Shown piece by piece: positions 18,592 to 28,177 of a DNA stretch of 64,000 nucleotides. The notes below the pieces were generated by a model. It searched no databases, was not told where the DNA came from, and saw only the letters and a program-made list of their open reading frames with translations. The stretch comes from Candidatus Alistipes avicola (GTDB lineage: Bacteria > Bacteroidota > Bacteroidia > Bacteroidales > Rikenellaceae), in NCBI GenBank assembly GCA_019118565.1, contig DWYR01000004.1, forward strand, positions 1-64,000. The letters are read 5' to 3'. Every line of letters starts with the position of its first letter. The stretch's first letter is position 1. Both the position numbers and the translations under genes were made by a program.

Positions 18592-20130
18592 CTATTTGTT
18601 CAACGGCATTTCACGCGGCAGCATCAACATACCTTTCGGGCCACAAGCATTCGGAAGATTGATGCTCTGATCCATTCTCAGATTCAGTCCGCAAACCGCC
18701 TTGCGCGATAGCGAAGCAGGGGCCTCTCCGGTAATCAACGTCAAAGCCTGAGCAATGCAAGGATCGGCAGCCTCTCCGAAATCGGAATATCCGTTTGATC
18801 CCCAGTCGTCTACCGGGTAGTTCGGTGCAATACCGTTCGGATCGACCGAATCACCCATGGCATTGTAAGTTTGGAACGTAATCGGGCACAAGTAGAATTG
18901 TCCGGTACTGGTTGTGAAAGAGGTAGGCTCCATGCCGACATTCTTTCCGTTGGTGGTAGAGCCGATCAGAATAACGTCAACACCAACACCTTTCAAAGAA
19001 CCGATTACCGCTTCGCTCGACGAAGCCGTATTATTCGACACGATTACGTAAACACGCGGAAGATCCAGGGCATAGGGTTTCAAATCCACGCCGAAATAAG
19101 CCTCATCGTATGCAAATTTCTCATAGAAAAGCTTTTTCGAAGAATCGTACGTCATATTGGTCTGAGTAGCCGTGGCTTCGGGTGTCTCCATACGGGCATC
19201 GTTATAACGATAATATTGGAAGACCTGCCCCTGACAAGCATTACCGCCGATGCAAGTCGAGATCATTTTGGCCGTAATGACATGACCGCCGCCATTCATG
19301 CGCAGGTCGAGAATCATATCGTTCACCCCGGCAGCCTTGAACGACTCGAAAGCGCTCAATACATCATCGTCATAGGCGGCCTCGAATCCGGAATAAGCCA
19401 AGTAACCGATCTTTTTCCCGCCCTGTTCGATCACCTTCGAACACAGAACAGGATTTTCATAAATCGCCTTGGAGGTAATTTGCACCGGTTCGGAATTTTC
19501 GTCGTTGAGCGTCAATTCGATCGTCTTGTTGTTGGTCGGATAGATCAACGTATTGGCATAATTCTGGATATTGCTGCGAGTCAAGGACTGCCCATTGACT
19601 TTCAAAATAGTCGTTCCTCGATGAATGCCTGCTTCGGCCGCCGGAGTATCGGGATATACGCCCTCTACGACAAGCGCATAAGCCATTCCATCCTCCGCCT
19701 GGTATTCCGTAGCCACGAATTTCATGAATCCGAATCCATAATACATCTCCTTGGAAATTCCATGGCCTACTCCACGCGAAGAGACTGAATTATATCCAGC
19801 CGAACTGAGTTTCTGGATATAAGAGTAGAGCTGCCAGTAGCCGTTGCGCATTTTTTTGTCGAACGTATTGGTTTTCATGCTCATAAGAGTGTTCGTCAAA
19901 AAATTGTCATACGACTGGTCGTAATTCAACGTCAGGGTTTGGTACTCTTCGTTCCAAAGATAATACGCTTGGAGATAAGCGTCTACGAACATATTGATCT
20001 CCTCGTTAGCGGTTTGCGGAGGAGGAGTCGGATTGAAATTTTTGGGTTTCTCGTCTTTGGTGCAGGCAGTCATTGCCACGAGCAATGCGGACAACGCCAC
20101 ACACCGTAAAACAGCATAAAAACTTTTCAT
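18592..20130 (-). CDS. S41-family C-terminal processing peptidase, lipoprotein
   Basis: A 512-residue lipoprotein: signal peptide with lipobox LLVAMTAC (modified C23), an alpha-helical N-terminal part, a PDZ-like domain at about 150-215 (VYPDTPAAEAGIHRGTTILK) and a peptidase S41 domain from about 240. The catalytic serine is in NNTASSSEAVIG (S371 or S372) and the partner lysine is K396 in TNGKNVG, the spacing expected for the Ser-Lys dyad. IGYLAYSGF and ILDLRMNGGG are typical. Bacteroidetes carry several such lipoproteins, often on the cell surface; the substrate is unknown. It lies 25 nt behind nth and is probably in a uvrD-nth-S41 transcript. The upstream extension of the frame overlaps nth and is discarded. 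Confidence 0.88.
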   Translation of the reverse strand: MKSFYAVLRCVALSALLVAMTACTKDEKPKNFNPTPPPQTANEEINMFVDAYLQAYYLWNEEYQTLTLNYDQSYDNFLTNTLMSMKTNTFDKKMRNGYWQLYSYIQKLSSAGYNSVSSRGVGHGISKEMYYGFGFMKFVATEYQAEDGMAYALVVEGVYPDTPAAEAGIHRGTTILKVNGQSLTRSNIQNYANTLIYPTNNKTIELTLNDENSEPVQITSKAIYENPVLCSKVIEQGGKKIGYLAYSGFEAAYDDDVLSAFESFKAAGVNDMILDLRMNGGGHVITAKMISTCIGGNACQGQVFQYYRYNDARMETPEATATQTNMTYDSSKKLFYEKFAYDEAYFGVDLKPYALDLPRVYVIVSNNTASSSEAVIGSLKGVGVDVILIGSTTNGKNVGMEPTSFTTSTGQFYLCPITFQTYNAMGDSVDPNGIAPNYPVDDWGSNGYSDFGEAADPCIAQALTLITGEAPASLSRKAVCGLNLRMDQSINLPNACGPKGMLMLPREMPLNK

Positions 20131-20155
20131 AAAGGTTAAAGTTAAGTGTATTAAA

Positions 20156-20812
20156 TTAAATGTTGTGGATTCGATGTTTATTGTCCTGAGCATACTTGCG
20201 ACACCAGGCGGAGATTCCGCACTCGGCACACTTCGGAGCGCGCGCCGTACAAACATAGCGTCCGTGCAAAATCAACCAATGATGGGCTTTGGGGAGCAAG
20301 TGCGACGGGATATGCTTCTCCAGGGTCAGCTCGGTCTGGAGCGGAGTTCGAGAGCGGGTCAGACCGATGCGGTTCGAAACCCTGAATACGTGGGTGTCGA
20401 CAGGCATCACCTCCTTGTTCCAGATCACCGCTCCCACGACATTGGCCGTCTTGCGTCCCACACCCGGCAAACGTTGCAGCTCCTTCAGATCGCTCGGCAC
20501 CTTGCCGTCGAACTCCGAGCAGAGCATACGAGCCATGCCCGCCAGATTCTTCGCCTTATTGTTCGGATAAGAAATACTCTTGATATAGGAATAAATCTCC
20601 TCGGGCGAAGCCTCCGCCATTGCCTGCGGAGTAGGATATGCTTCGAACAGAGCAGGAGTCGTCATATTGACCCGTTTATCGGTACATTGTGCCGACAAAA
20701 TGACGGCCACCAACAACTCGTACGGCGAACGGTACTGCAACTCGCTCTCCGCAACGGGCACATGCTCTTCAAACCAGGCGATCACGCCGTCGTATCGCTC
20801 CTTCAGAGTCAT
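20156..20812 (-). CDS. nth: Endonuclease III
   Basis: Nth is a DNA glycosylase and AP lyase that removes oxidised pyrimidines in base-excision repair. The 218-residue chain has the helix-hairpin-helix LPGVGRKTANVVGAVIW (about 113-129) with the catalytic lysine, the aspartate in MPVDTHVFRVSNRIGL, and the C-terminal [4Fe-4S] loop C188-x6-C195-x2-C198-x5-C204. It sits 33 nt downstream of uvrD in the same direction, making a small DNA-repair operon. Confidence 0.96.
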   Translation of the reverse strand: MTLKERYDGVIAWFEEHVPVAESELQYRSPYELLVAVILSAQCTDKRVNMTTPALFEAYPTPQAMAEASPEEIYSYIKSISYPNNKAKNLAGMARMLCSEFDGKVPSDLKELQRLPGVGRKTANVVGAVIWNKEVMPVDTHVFRVSNRIGLTRSRTPLQTELTLEKHIPSHLLPKAHHWLILHGRYVCTARAPKCAECGISAWCRKYAQDNKHRIHNI

Positions 20813-20845
20813 TATTCTATATAACTAACTGTTTTACAGAATATT

Positions 20846-23236
20846 CTATATTTTTGTCAGTTTAGCGAACTTTGCAAGTAACGTTTTTTCTCCGAAATCT
20901 GCAAATTCTACGACCAATTTATGATCGGCCGCAAGCGTTTCGATCCGTTTTATGACACCTTTTCCGAACTTCAGATGATTCACCCGGTCTCCGACGGCAT
21001 ACTCGCCGCATCGGCCGGCAGCCGGGGCCTGAGTCAGCGAATCGCCGGCCTGACGAACTCCCAGACTACGCATGTTGCGGGTCGAAGGGGTTGGCTGCAC
21101 CACCACCGGACGGGTGACGGGGCGGGGTGCATCGGCCGGTTTCTGCTGGTAGCGATAGTCGAAACGGCGGCGCAGCTCATCCAGCGCCGATCCCTCCCGA
21201 CGGTCCACCGGACGCTGGATCGACTCCCGACGTTCGGGATCGGGCTCCATCTCCAGATAGCGGGGATCGATCTCGCGCAAGAAACAGCTCGGACGCGAAA
21301 ACTCCATGTTGCCCCATTTGAAACGCATCTCGGCAAAGGAGAGAGTGGCCAGTTTCTTGGCACGCGTCAAAGCCACATAAAAAAGACGGCGCTCTTCCTC
21401 GAACCCATCGGGGGTCTCGGCAGCCCGCTGAGAGGGAAAAAGATTCTCTTCCAGACCGACAATGTAGACGAATTCGTATTCCAAACCTTTGGCTGAATGA
21501 ACAGTCATCAAGGTCACCTTATCCCGGTCTTGCGGATCATCCTTGTCCATATCGGTCATCAGCATCACTCCCTGCAACCACTCCTCGATGGTTGCCCGCT
21601 CATCCTCCTGCCGTTCTCCGGCCCGTATCTCCGCTTCGCGCTGCTCATGGAACAGCTGCATCGAATTGAGCAACTCCTCGATATTGTCCAGGGCGCTGGT
21701 CGCCTCCGGCGTATTTTCGTTTCGATATAGTCCGATAATTCCCGAGCGGGTCGCAATTTCAAGACCCAACTCATACAACCCCTTGTGGGCACGGGCAAGC
21801 GACAACTCGCGAATCAGCGTCACGAAATCGGTTACCTTGCGGACAATAGCCTTCTGGACGGGATCGGAAACAGGTTCTGCAACCAAAGCATCGACAGCCT
21901 CCCACATCGAAAGACCGCGCGACTGGGCCAACTGTGCGATCCGTTCGACGGTCGTATCACCGATTCCACGCGCCGGATAATTAACGATCCGACGGAAGGC
22001 CTCATCATCGAGGGGGTTGATCACCAATCGGATGTAGCTCAACAGATCCTTGATCTCTTTATGTTCATAAAAGGAGTTTCCCTTGTAGATACGATACGGA
22101 ATTCCTTTGTGGCGCAACGCCTCTTCAAGTGCCTGAGACTGGTTGTTGGTCCGATAAAGGATTGCCGCCTCAGACCACGAGCTGCCCGACTCGCGAATCC
22201 TGTCGCGCAGATCGCCCACGACCAGTTCGGCCTCCTCTCGATCGGTATAGGCCCGCAGCACGCGGATCTTGTCGCCCACCTCTCCTTCCGAAAAGCAGTG
22301 CTTCTCCATCCGTTTCGAATTTCGGGCGATCACCGAGTTGGCCGCATCGACGATCGTACGGGTCGAACGGTAGTTCTGCTCCAGCTTGAAGACCTTTGCT
22401 CCCGGAAAATCCTTCTTGAACGAAAAGATGTTCTCAATTTTCGCCCCCCGGAAGGAGTAGATCGACTGTGCGTCGTCCCCCACTACGCAAACATTGCCGT
22501 GACGTTCCGACAGTCGTCGGATAATCACATACTGGGCATAGTTGGTATCCTGATACTCGTCGACCAAGATGTATTTGAACTGCTCCTGATAGCGTGCCAG
22601 CACATCCGGACAATCCCGGAGCAGGATATTGGTCTGCAACAGCAGATCATCGAAATCCATCGCACCGTTCTGCTTGCAGCGCTTGCAGTAGAGGTTGTAG
22701 ATGTTTCCGAACTCGGGAATCTGCAACCGCCGATCCTCGGTAGCGAGGGTCGTGTTGGCCAGATAGGCTCCGGGGGTTATCAGGCAGTTCTTCGCGTAGG
22801 AGATCCGCGAGGCAAGCATATTGGGCTTATATTTCTCATCGGGAAGCTGGAGCTCCCGCACCAGGGTCTTCAGCAGACTTTTGCAGTCGGTCGGTTCGTA
22901 GATCGTAAAGGTCTGGGGGAAGCCGATCCGGTCGGCGTTTTCACGCAGGATACGCGAGAAGACCGAGTGAAAGGTTCCCATCCGGATATAACGGCTCCGG
23001 CCGTCAGGCAACATCTGGGCGATCCGTTCGCGCATCTGCTCGGCCGCCTTGTTGGTAAAGGTAAGGGCCAAAATATGATACGGAGCCACCCCCTGTTCGA
23101 TCATATAGGCGATCCGCGAGGTCAGCACCCGGGTTTTGCCGGAACCGGCCCCGGCTATGATCAACGAGGCGGAGTCGTAGTTCTCCACCGCCTCGCGCTG
23201 GGCTGCATTCAGCCCATCCAATATCTTCGATTCCAT
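20846..23236 (-). CDS. uvrD: UvrD/PcrA-type superfamily I DNA helicase
   Basis: A 796-residue 3'-5' helicase of DNA repair and replication-fork maintenance. Motifs in order: Q motif LNAAQREAVEN, Walker A AGAGSGKT (about 28-35), LALTFTNKAAEQMRERI (Ia), ILVDEYQDTNYAQY (II), VVGDDAQSIYSFRGA (III), LEQNYRST (IV), VTLMTVHSAKGLEYEFVYIVG (V, split over residues 560-582) and RRLFYVALTRAKK (VI). The C-terminal tail ends with the Tudor-like VGDRVNHLKFGKGVIKRIE typical of PcrA. The ATG is preferred to a TTG 9 nt upstream because the -7 box occupies that position. Confidence 0.95.
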   Translation of the reverse strand: MESKILDGLNAAQREAVENYDSASLIIAGAGSGKTRVLTSRIAYMIEQGVAPYHILALTFTNKAAEQMRERIAQMLPDGRSRYIRMGTFHSVFSRILRENADRIGFPQTFTIYEPTDCKSLLKTLVRELQLPDEKYKPNMLASRISYAKNCLITPGAYLANTTLATEDRRLQIPEFGNIYNLYCKRCKQNGAMDFDDLLLQTNILLRDCPDVLARYQEQFKYILVDEYQDTNYAQYVIIRRLSERHGNVCVVGDDAQSIYSFRGAKIENIFSFKKDFPGAKVFKLEQNYRSTRTIVDAANSVIARNSKRMEKHCFSEGEVGDKIRVLRAYTDREEAELVVGDLRDRIRESGSSWSEAAILYRTNNQSQALEEALRHKGIPYRIYKGNSFYEHKEIKDLLSYIRLVINPLDDEAFRRIVNYPARGIGDTTVERIAQLAQSRGLSMWEAVDALVAEPVSDPVQKAIVRKVTDFVTLIRELSLARAHKGLYELGLEIATRSGIIGLYRNENTPEATSALDNIEELLNSMQLFHEQREAEIRAGERQEDERATIEEWLQGVMLMTDMDKDDPQDRDKVTLMTVHSAKGLEYEFVYIVGLEENLFPSQRAAETPDGFEEERRLFYVALTRAKKLATLSFAEMRFKWGNMEFSRPSCFLREIDPRYLEMEPDPERRESIQRPVDRREGSALDELRRRFDYRYQQKPADAPRPVTRPVVVQPTPSTRNMRSLGVRQAGDSLTQAPAAGRCGEYAVGDRVNHLKFGKGVIKRIETLAADHKLVVEFADFGEKTLLAKFAKLTKI

Positions 23237-23242
23237 GAAGGG

Positions 23243-23250
23243 CAAAGATA
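23243..23250 (-). promoter_or_regulatory. -7 box of uvrD, abutting the start codon
   Basis: TATCTTTG on the minus strand, exact TAnnTTTG, ending 6 nt before the ATG, so the mRNA is predicted to be leaderless or nearly so. Confidence 0.6.
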
Positions 23251-23495
23251 AACAATTTGCAAGGAAGATAAAACAACGTATCGCAAATATCCTCCGATTC
23301 GGGTAACTCAGGCACGGAACTTTTTACATCTCAAGCAAAAAAATTACAAGCCGCTCTTCCCTGCCGCAGGTTTCGGCAACAACGGGTTGTAAAATCCGAT
23401 TTTTTTTACTATTTTGCAATAATTTCAGCGAGGCAGCGTTGCTTAAATACCACTTCGAATCCAAGAATATCAAAAAAATAACATATCGAACAAAA

Positions 23496-24494
23496 ATGAG
23501 TGAAGTCATCAACATCAAAGAGCTCAACGAGCGAATCGAACGCGAGAGCGTCTTTGTCGACACCCTGCGCAGCGAAATGGGCAAGGTCATTATCGGACAG
23601 AATCACCTGGTGGATACCTTGTTGATCGGTCTGCTTTCAAACGGGCACATCCTGCTGGAGGGCGTACCCGGACTGGCGAAAACCCTGGCGATCACCACGC
23701 TGGCCAAAGCCGTGGATGCCAACTTCTCGCGCATCCAGTTTACCCCCGACCTGTTGCCTGCCGACCTGATCGGTACGCTGATCTACTCGCAGAAGAACGA
23801 GGAGTTCATGGTCAAGAAAGGTCCCGTATTCGCCAATTTCGTGCTGGCCGATGAGATCAACCGATCTCCGGCCAAGGTACAGTCGGCCCTGCTCGAAGCG
23901 ATGCAGGAGCGGCAGGTAACCATCGGCGACGAGACCTACCCGCTGCCCGAGCCCTTCCTGGTACTGGCGACCCAGAACCCGCTCGAACAGGAGGGAACCT
24001 ACCCGCTGCCCGAGGCACAGGTCGACCGATTCATGCTCAAGGCCAAGATCTCCTATCCGCAGAAACAGGAGGAACGCGACATCATGCGCATGAACCTGCA
24101 GGGGGGCGGACTTCCCAAAGTAAACAAGGTCATCTCACCGGAGGACATCGTCAAGGCGCGCAGCATTGTCGAGGAGGTCTACATGGACGAGAAGATCGAG
24201 AAGTATATCATCGACATCATCTTCGCCACGCGCGAACCGGCCGAATACAATCTGCAACGCCTGCAGTCGCTGATCGCCTACGGCGGATCGCCGCGTGCCT
24301 CGATCTCTCTGGCCAAGGCGGCCCGTTCGTACGCCTTCATCCGTCGCCGCGGCTATGTGATTCCGGAGGATGTGCGTGCCGTCTGCCACGATGTGCTGCG
24401 CCACCGTATCGGACTCACCTACGAGGCCGAAGCGGAGAACATCTCTTCGGAGGAGATCATCACCGATATTCTGAACAACGTAATCGTTCCGTAG
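23496..24494 (+). CDS. moxR: MoxR-family AAA+ ATPase (first gene of the bat cluster)
   Basis: A 332-residue AAA+ ATPase: Walker A GVPGLAKT (56-63), Walker B and following VLADEINRSPAKVQSALLEAMQ, sensor region ATQNPLEQEGTYPLPEAQ and a C-terminal lid domain. MoxR proteins act as chaperones that activate partner proteins with von Willebrand factor A (VWA) domains. Three VWA-like partners follow directly. The frame is open 19 codons further upstream, but the MSEVINIKEL start gives the normal family N-terminus. The gap to the next gene is 4 nt. Confidence 0.93.
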   Translation: MSEVINIKELNERIERESVFVDTLRSEMGKVIIGQNHLVDTLLIGLLSNGHILLEGVPGLAKTLAITTLAKAVDANFSRIQFTPDLLPADLIGTLIYSQKNEEFMVKKGPVFANFVLADEINRSPAKVQSALLEAMQERQVTIGDETYPLPEPFLVLATQNPLEQEGTYPLPEAQVDRFMLKAKISYPQKQEERDIMRMNLQGGGLPKVNKVISPEDIVKARSIVEEVYMDEKIEKYIIDIIFATREPAEYNLQRLQSLIAYGGSPRASISLAKAARSYAFIRRRGYVIPEDVRAVCHDVLRHRIGLTYEAEAENISSEEIITDILNNVIVP

Positions 24495-24498
24495 TACG

Positions 24499-25383
24499 AT
24501 GCAGGAGACCGAAAACGATATCCTGAAACGGGTCCGCAAGATTGAGATCAAGACACGGGGACTCTCCAACGAGATCTTCGCCGGGAAGTACCATACGGCT
24601 TTCCGGGGACGCGGCATGTCGTTTTCCGAGGTACGGGAGTACCGGTTGGGGGACGACGTGCGCGACATCGACTGGAACGTCACGGCCCGTTCGCGCAAAC
24701 CCCACATCAAGATCTACGAAGAGGAGCGCGAACTGACGATGATGCTCCTGGTGGATGTCAGCGGATCGCGCATGTTCGGCACGACCGACCGGTTGAAGAA
24801 GAACATCCAGACCGAGATCGCCGCCGTGCTGGCCTTCTCCGCCGCCCAGAACAACGACAAAGTGGGTTGTATCCTCTTTTCGGACCGCATCGAGAAATTC
24901 ATCCCGCCCAAGAAGGGACGCAGCCACATTCTGGCGATCATCCGCGAACTGGTGGGTTTCCAGCCCCAATCGCAGAAGACCCGCATCTCGGAGGCGCTGC
25001 GCTACCTGACCAACGTCAACAAGAAGCACTGCACGGCCTTTCTGCTCTCGGACTTTCTCGATCCGGAGCGGGATCTCGAAGCGCTCAACGATGCCCTGAA
25101 GATCGCCGGAGGCAAACACGACATCGTAGGCATTCGGGTCTGGGACCGTCGGGAGGCCGAACTACCCAACGTCGGGATCCTCGAGCTACAGGATGCCGAG
25201 AGCGGTCGAAAAGTGTGGGTGGACAGCTCCTCGGCCCGCGTGCGGGAACATTACGCCCGCGTCTGGCAGGAGCGGAGCGAGAAGATCCTCTCGACGCTCA
25301 AGCACAACCGCATCGACGTAGCCGAAGTCTCGACGGGCGACGACTACGTAGCCGAACTGATCAAACTATTCAAAGAGCGATGA
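24499..25383 (+). CDS. DUF58 / VWA-like protein of the bat cluster
   Basis: A 294-residue DUF58 protein. The N-terminal DUF58 signature is present (FAGKYHTAFRGRGMSFSEVR, 27-46, and YRLGDDVRDIDWNVTARSR, 48-66), followed by a VWA-like core with LLVDVSGSRMF (D86, S88, S90 as a metal-site motif). It has no membrane segment and should be cytoplasmic, probably the direct client of the MoxR ATPase encoded just upstream. The stop codon overlaps the start of the next gene (ATGA), showing tight translational coupling. Molecular function unknown. Confidence 0.88.
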   Translation: MQETENDILKRVRKIEIKTRGLSNEIFAGKYHTAFRGRGMSFSEVREYRLGDDVRDIDWNVTARSRKPHIKIYEEERELTMMLLVDVSGSRMFGTTDRLKKNIQTEIAAVLAFSAAQNNDKVGCILFSDRIEKFIPPKKGRSHILAIIRELVGFQPQSQKTRISEALRYLTNVNKKHCTAFLLSDFLDPERDLEALNDALKIAGGKHDIVGIRVWDRREAELPNVGILELQDAESGRKVWVDSSSARVREHYARVWQERSEKILSTLKHNRIDVAEVSTGDDYVAELIKLFKER

Positions 25384-26357
25384 AAAGGGTAAAAACCGCA
25401 TTGATCATACTTCTGTTGGCAGGAGGCATTTCGACGCTGCAGGCCGCCCGACCGACCATCACGGGGCGTGTCGAACCCGACAGCATCATGATCGGAGACC
25501 GTTTCGATGTGGTGATCGACGTGGAGCGGGACCTGGTACAGGTCGTCGAGTTTCCCGTCTACACACCCGCTCCGGAGAGCGGACTGGAGATCTACCAGTC
25601 CCATCCGGTCGACACACTCCAACGCGATGGACGTAAGCTGGTGCTGCGCAAACGCTACACCCTGGCCGCTTTCGAGGAGGGAGATTTCAACATGGGAGTA
25701 GCCCAGGCCCTCTACCTGGACAAAAACATCGTGGATACCCTCTCGACCGCCGATTCGCTTCGCCTGCACGTGGGCACCTTCCAGATCGACTCGACCTCAC
25801 AATCGATCTACGACCTCAAGCCGCAGCGCACGCTGCCGTTCAAATATGCCGAAATTGCCGGATACGTCTGGTGGGCGTTGCTCGGGCTGGCCCTGCTCGC
25901 CGGAGCCATTCTGCTGGCCGACCACCTGTTGAAACGTTACGGCAAAAGATTCCGCGACATCTTCCAGCCGGCTCCGCCCCAACCGCCGCATGTAGTGGCC
26001 ATCCAGGCACTCGAGACGCTCCACAGCCAGAAACTGTGGCAGAGCGGTCGATATAAGCAATACTACTCGACTCTGACCGACATTCTGCGTACCTACCTGG
26101 CCGGACGATACGGATTCGGAGCGATGGAGATGACCTCGGACGAGATTCTGCAGGCAGTCCGCCGTTACGAACTACCGCAAAAGAGCGTCATGGATCTGAA
26201 CACGATCCTGCGCAGTGCCGACCTTGTGAAGTTTGCCAAGGCGATGCCCGATTCCGAGCAGAACGAAGATTGCTATCTAAAAGCCTTCTATTTCGTCGAG
26301 GAGACCAAACCGAAAGAGATAACCGAAGAGGAGGACGAAGAAGAGCCCCAACAATAG
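25380..26357 (+). CDS. Bat-cluster membrane protein with periplasmic domain (BatD-like short form)
   Basis: A 325-residue protein with a signal peptide (1-22), a periplasmic beta-rich domain (about 23-155) and one membrane helix (about 158-183), then a cytoplasmic helical domain ending in an acidic tail (EEEDEEEPQQ). The layout resembles a shortened BatD, and genes of this type regularly sit between DUF58 and batA in Bacteroidetes. It has no enzymatic motif I can recognise. The start overlaps the upstream stop codon by 4 nt. It is probably part of the membrane complex formed by the Bat proteins; that is inference from position. Confidence 0.82.
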   Translation: MKRVKTALIILLLAGGISTLQAARPTITGRVEPDSIMIGDRFDVVIDVERDLVQVVEFPVYTPAPESGLEIYQSHPVDTLQRDGRKLVLRKRYTLAAFEEGDFNMGVAQALYLDKNIVDTLSTADSLRLHVGTFQIDSTSQSIYDLKPQRTLPFKYAEIAGYVWWALLGLALLAGAILLADHLLKRYGKRFRDIFQPAPPQPPHVVAIQALETLHSQKLWQSGRYKQYYSTLTDILRTYLAGRYGFGAMEMTSDEILQAVRRYELPQKSVMDLNTILRSADLVKFAKAMPDSEQNEDCYLKAFYFVEETKPKEITEEEDEEEPQQ

Positions 26358-26364
26358 GATATTT

Positions 26365-27165
26365 ATGCGAAAAACGATCATACTGTCCGCCCTGATGCTG
26401 CTCGTTGCCGGCAGCGTTTCGGCACAGAAATACCCCGAACGCAGCCAAGTCCGCAAAGGGAACCGGGATTATGCCAAGGAGCGCTACGAGCAGAGCATCG
26501 AGCACTACACGAAAGCGCTGGAGTATGCCCCGGAGAATTTCGAAGCGGGCTACGACCTGAGCAGCGCACTCTATCGTACCGAAAAATACGAGGAGGCCGC
26601 CAAGCGACTCCAGCAGCTGGCGCTCGATTCGACCCGCACGGAAACGGAGCGTGCCGAGACCTACTACAATCTGGGTAACGCCCAGTTCAAACAGCAGAAG
26701 TTGCAGGAGGCACTCGAAAGCTACAAGAACTCGCTGCGGCTGAATCCTTCGGATCAGGAGGCCAAATACAACTACGCCTACACCAAACGGCTCCTGGAAC
26801 AGCAACAACAGCAGAATCAGGATCAAAACAAGGATCAGCAACAAGATCAGAATAAACAGGACCAGAATAAAGATCAGAATAAAGACCAGAACCAGAATCA
26901 ACAGCAGGACAAGAACCGGGACCAGCAGGATCAACAGAATCAACAAGATCAGCAGGACGGGCAGGATGATCCGAATCAGCAGGGGGATAATCCACAGGAT
27001 CAGCCCCAGCAATCCGACCGAAACGGCAAGAGTCGTCCCGGCGAGGGTATTGCCCCCGAGGAGCAGGAGCGAATGCTGGATGCCATCCAGGCCCAGGAGG
27101 ACAAGACCCAGGAGAAGCTCAAGGAGAAGGCCCGGGTTGTGGTTCGCGGAGGCAAGAACTGGTAA
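26365..27165 (+). CDS. batC: BatC-like TPR protein with Q/N/D-rich tail
   Basis: A 266-residue exported protein: signal peptide 1-21, tetratricopeptide repeats at about 25-142 (YKNSLRLNPSDQEAKYNYAY and others), then a 76-residue region (145-220) made almost only of Q, N, D and K, and a short conserved C-terminus (APEEQERMLDAIQAQEDKTQ). TPR plus a low-complexity polar tail is typical of BatC. It precedes batA here, whereas in the classical operon batC follows batB. The start lies 7 nt behind the previous stop. Confidence 0.85.
   Translation: MRKTIILSALMLLVAGSVSAQKYPERSQVRKGNRDYAKERYEQSIEHYTKALEYAPENFEAGYDLSSALYRTEKYEEAAKRLQQLALDSTRTETERAETYYNLGNAQFKQQKLQEALESYKNSLRLNPSDQEAKYNYAYTKRLLEQQQQQNQDQNKDQQQDQNKQDQNKDQNKDQNQNQQQDKNRDQQDQQNQQDQQDGQDDPNQQGDNPQDQPQQSDRNGKSRPGEGIAPEEQERMLDAIQAQEDKTQEKLKEKARVVVRGGKNW
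26797..27024 (+). repeat. Low-complexity Q/N/D/K coding repeat in batC
   Basis: About 228 bp of irregular repeats of codons such as CAG, CAA, AAT, GAT, AAG (units like DQNK), encoding a disordered polar linker. The opposite strand shows a long open frame rich in Leu, Ile and Val only because it mirrors this repeat. Confidence 0.85.
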
Positions 27166-27190
27166 CGAATAAACGACAAGCGAAGAAGAT

Positions 27191-28177
27191 ATGCATTTTG
27201 CCAATCCATATTTGCTGTGGCTGTTGGCGGTGATTCCGCTCATGGCACTCTACTACATCTACCGTACGCGGCAGGGAGGCGCAGCCATCCGCATCTCGAC
27301 CATCGAAGGGGTAAGAAAAGCCCCCCGCACATTGCGCTACTACCTGCGTCATGTGCCGTTCGTACTGCGGTGCGCTGCCATCGCCGCACTGATCGTAGCC
27401 CTGGCCCGGCCCCAGTCGGTCGAGGAGGGTTCGACCAGCAGCAACGAAGGCATCGACATCGCCATGGCCATCGACATTTCGACCTCGATGCTGGCACAGG
27501 ATCTCAAGCCGGACCGGATCGAAGCGGCCAAACAGGTGGCCGGCTCGTTCATCGCCGACCGGCAGGGAGACCGGATCGGACTGGTGGCATTCGCCGGGGA
27601 GGCCTTCACGCTGAGTCCCCTTACGACAGACCAGGGCGCACTTCAAACCATGTTGGGGCGTCTTCGCAGCGGCATCGTGGAGGATGGAACGGCGATCGGC
27701 AACGGCATCGCGACGGCCATCAACCGCCTGCGCGAGAGCAATGCCAAAAGCAAGGTAATTATCCTGCTGACGGACGGTGCCAACAACCGGGGGGAGATTG
27801 CCCCGCTCACGGCAGCCGAGATCGCTCGCAGTCAGGGTATCCGCGTCTATACGATCGGAGTAGGGACCCGCGGGACGGCCCCCTACCCGACCGTCGACTT
27901 CTTCGGCAACCCGACCGTCGTTCAGATGAAGGTCGAAATCGACGAGAAGATGCTCCAACAGATTGCCGACCAGACCGGAGGCCGTTATTTCCGCGCCACC
28001 GACAACGACAAACTGAAGGCAATCTACGACGAGATCAACCAACTCGAAAAGAGCAAGGTCGAAATATCGGCATACACCACCTTTACCGAAGAGTATCTGC
28101 TCTGGGCCCTGGCCGGATTTCTCCTGCTCGTGGTCGAGATGCTGCTGAAAACCCTTCTTTTTAAACCGCTTTCGTAA
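27191..28177 (+). CDS. batA: BatA, VWA-domain membrane protein
   Basis: A 328-residue protein with N-terminal membrane helices (about 6-24 and 56-73), a cytoplasmic or periplasmic VWA domain (about 85-290) and a C-terminal helix near the end (YLLWALAGFLLLVVEMLLKT). The MIDAS metal site is D95-x-S97-x-S99, followed by LTDGANNRGEI and TIGVGTRG. NPYLLWLLAVIPLMALYYIY is the family N-terminus. BatA was named from the Bacteroides aerotolerance operon. Its stop codon overlaps the batB start (TAATG). Confidence 0.94.
   Translation: MHFANPYLLWLLAVIPLMALYYIYRTRQGGAAIRISTIEGVRKAPRTLRYYLRHVPFVLRCAAIAALIVALARPQSVEEGSTSSNEGIDIAMAIDISTSMLAQDLKPDRIEAAKQVAGSFIADRQGDRIGLVAFAGEAFTLSPLTTDQGALQTMLGRLRSGIVEDGTAIGNGIATAINRLRESNAKSKVIILLTDGANNRGEIAPLTAAEIARSQGIRVYTIGVGTRGTAPYPTVDFFGNPTVVQMKVEIDEKMLQQIADQTGGRYFRATDNDKLKAIYDEINQLEKSKVEISAYTTFTEEYLLWALAGFLLLVVEMLLKTLLFKPLS

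Noticed and set aside
21785..23251. 488-codon open frame opposite uvrD
   Set aside because: Antisense shadow of the helicase gene; no signal or domain seen.
26188..27243. Leu/Ile/Val-rich frame that looks like a membrane protein on the minus strand
   Set aside because: The hydrophobic repeats are the reverse complement of the Q/N/D-rich tail of batC, so it is a composition artefact.
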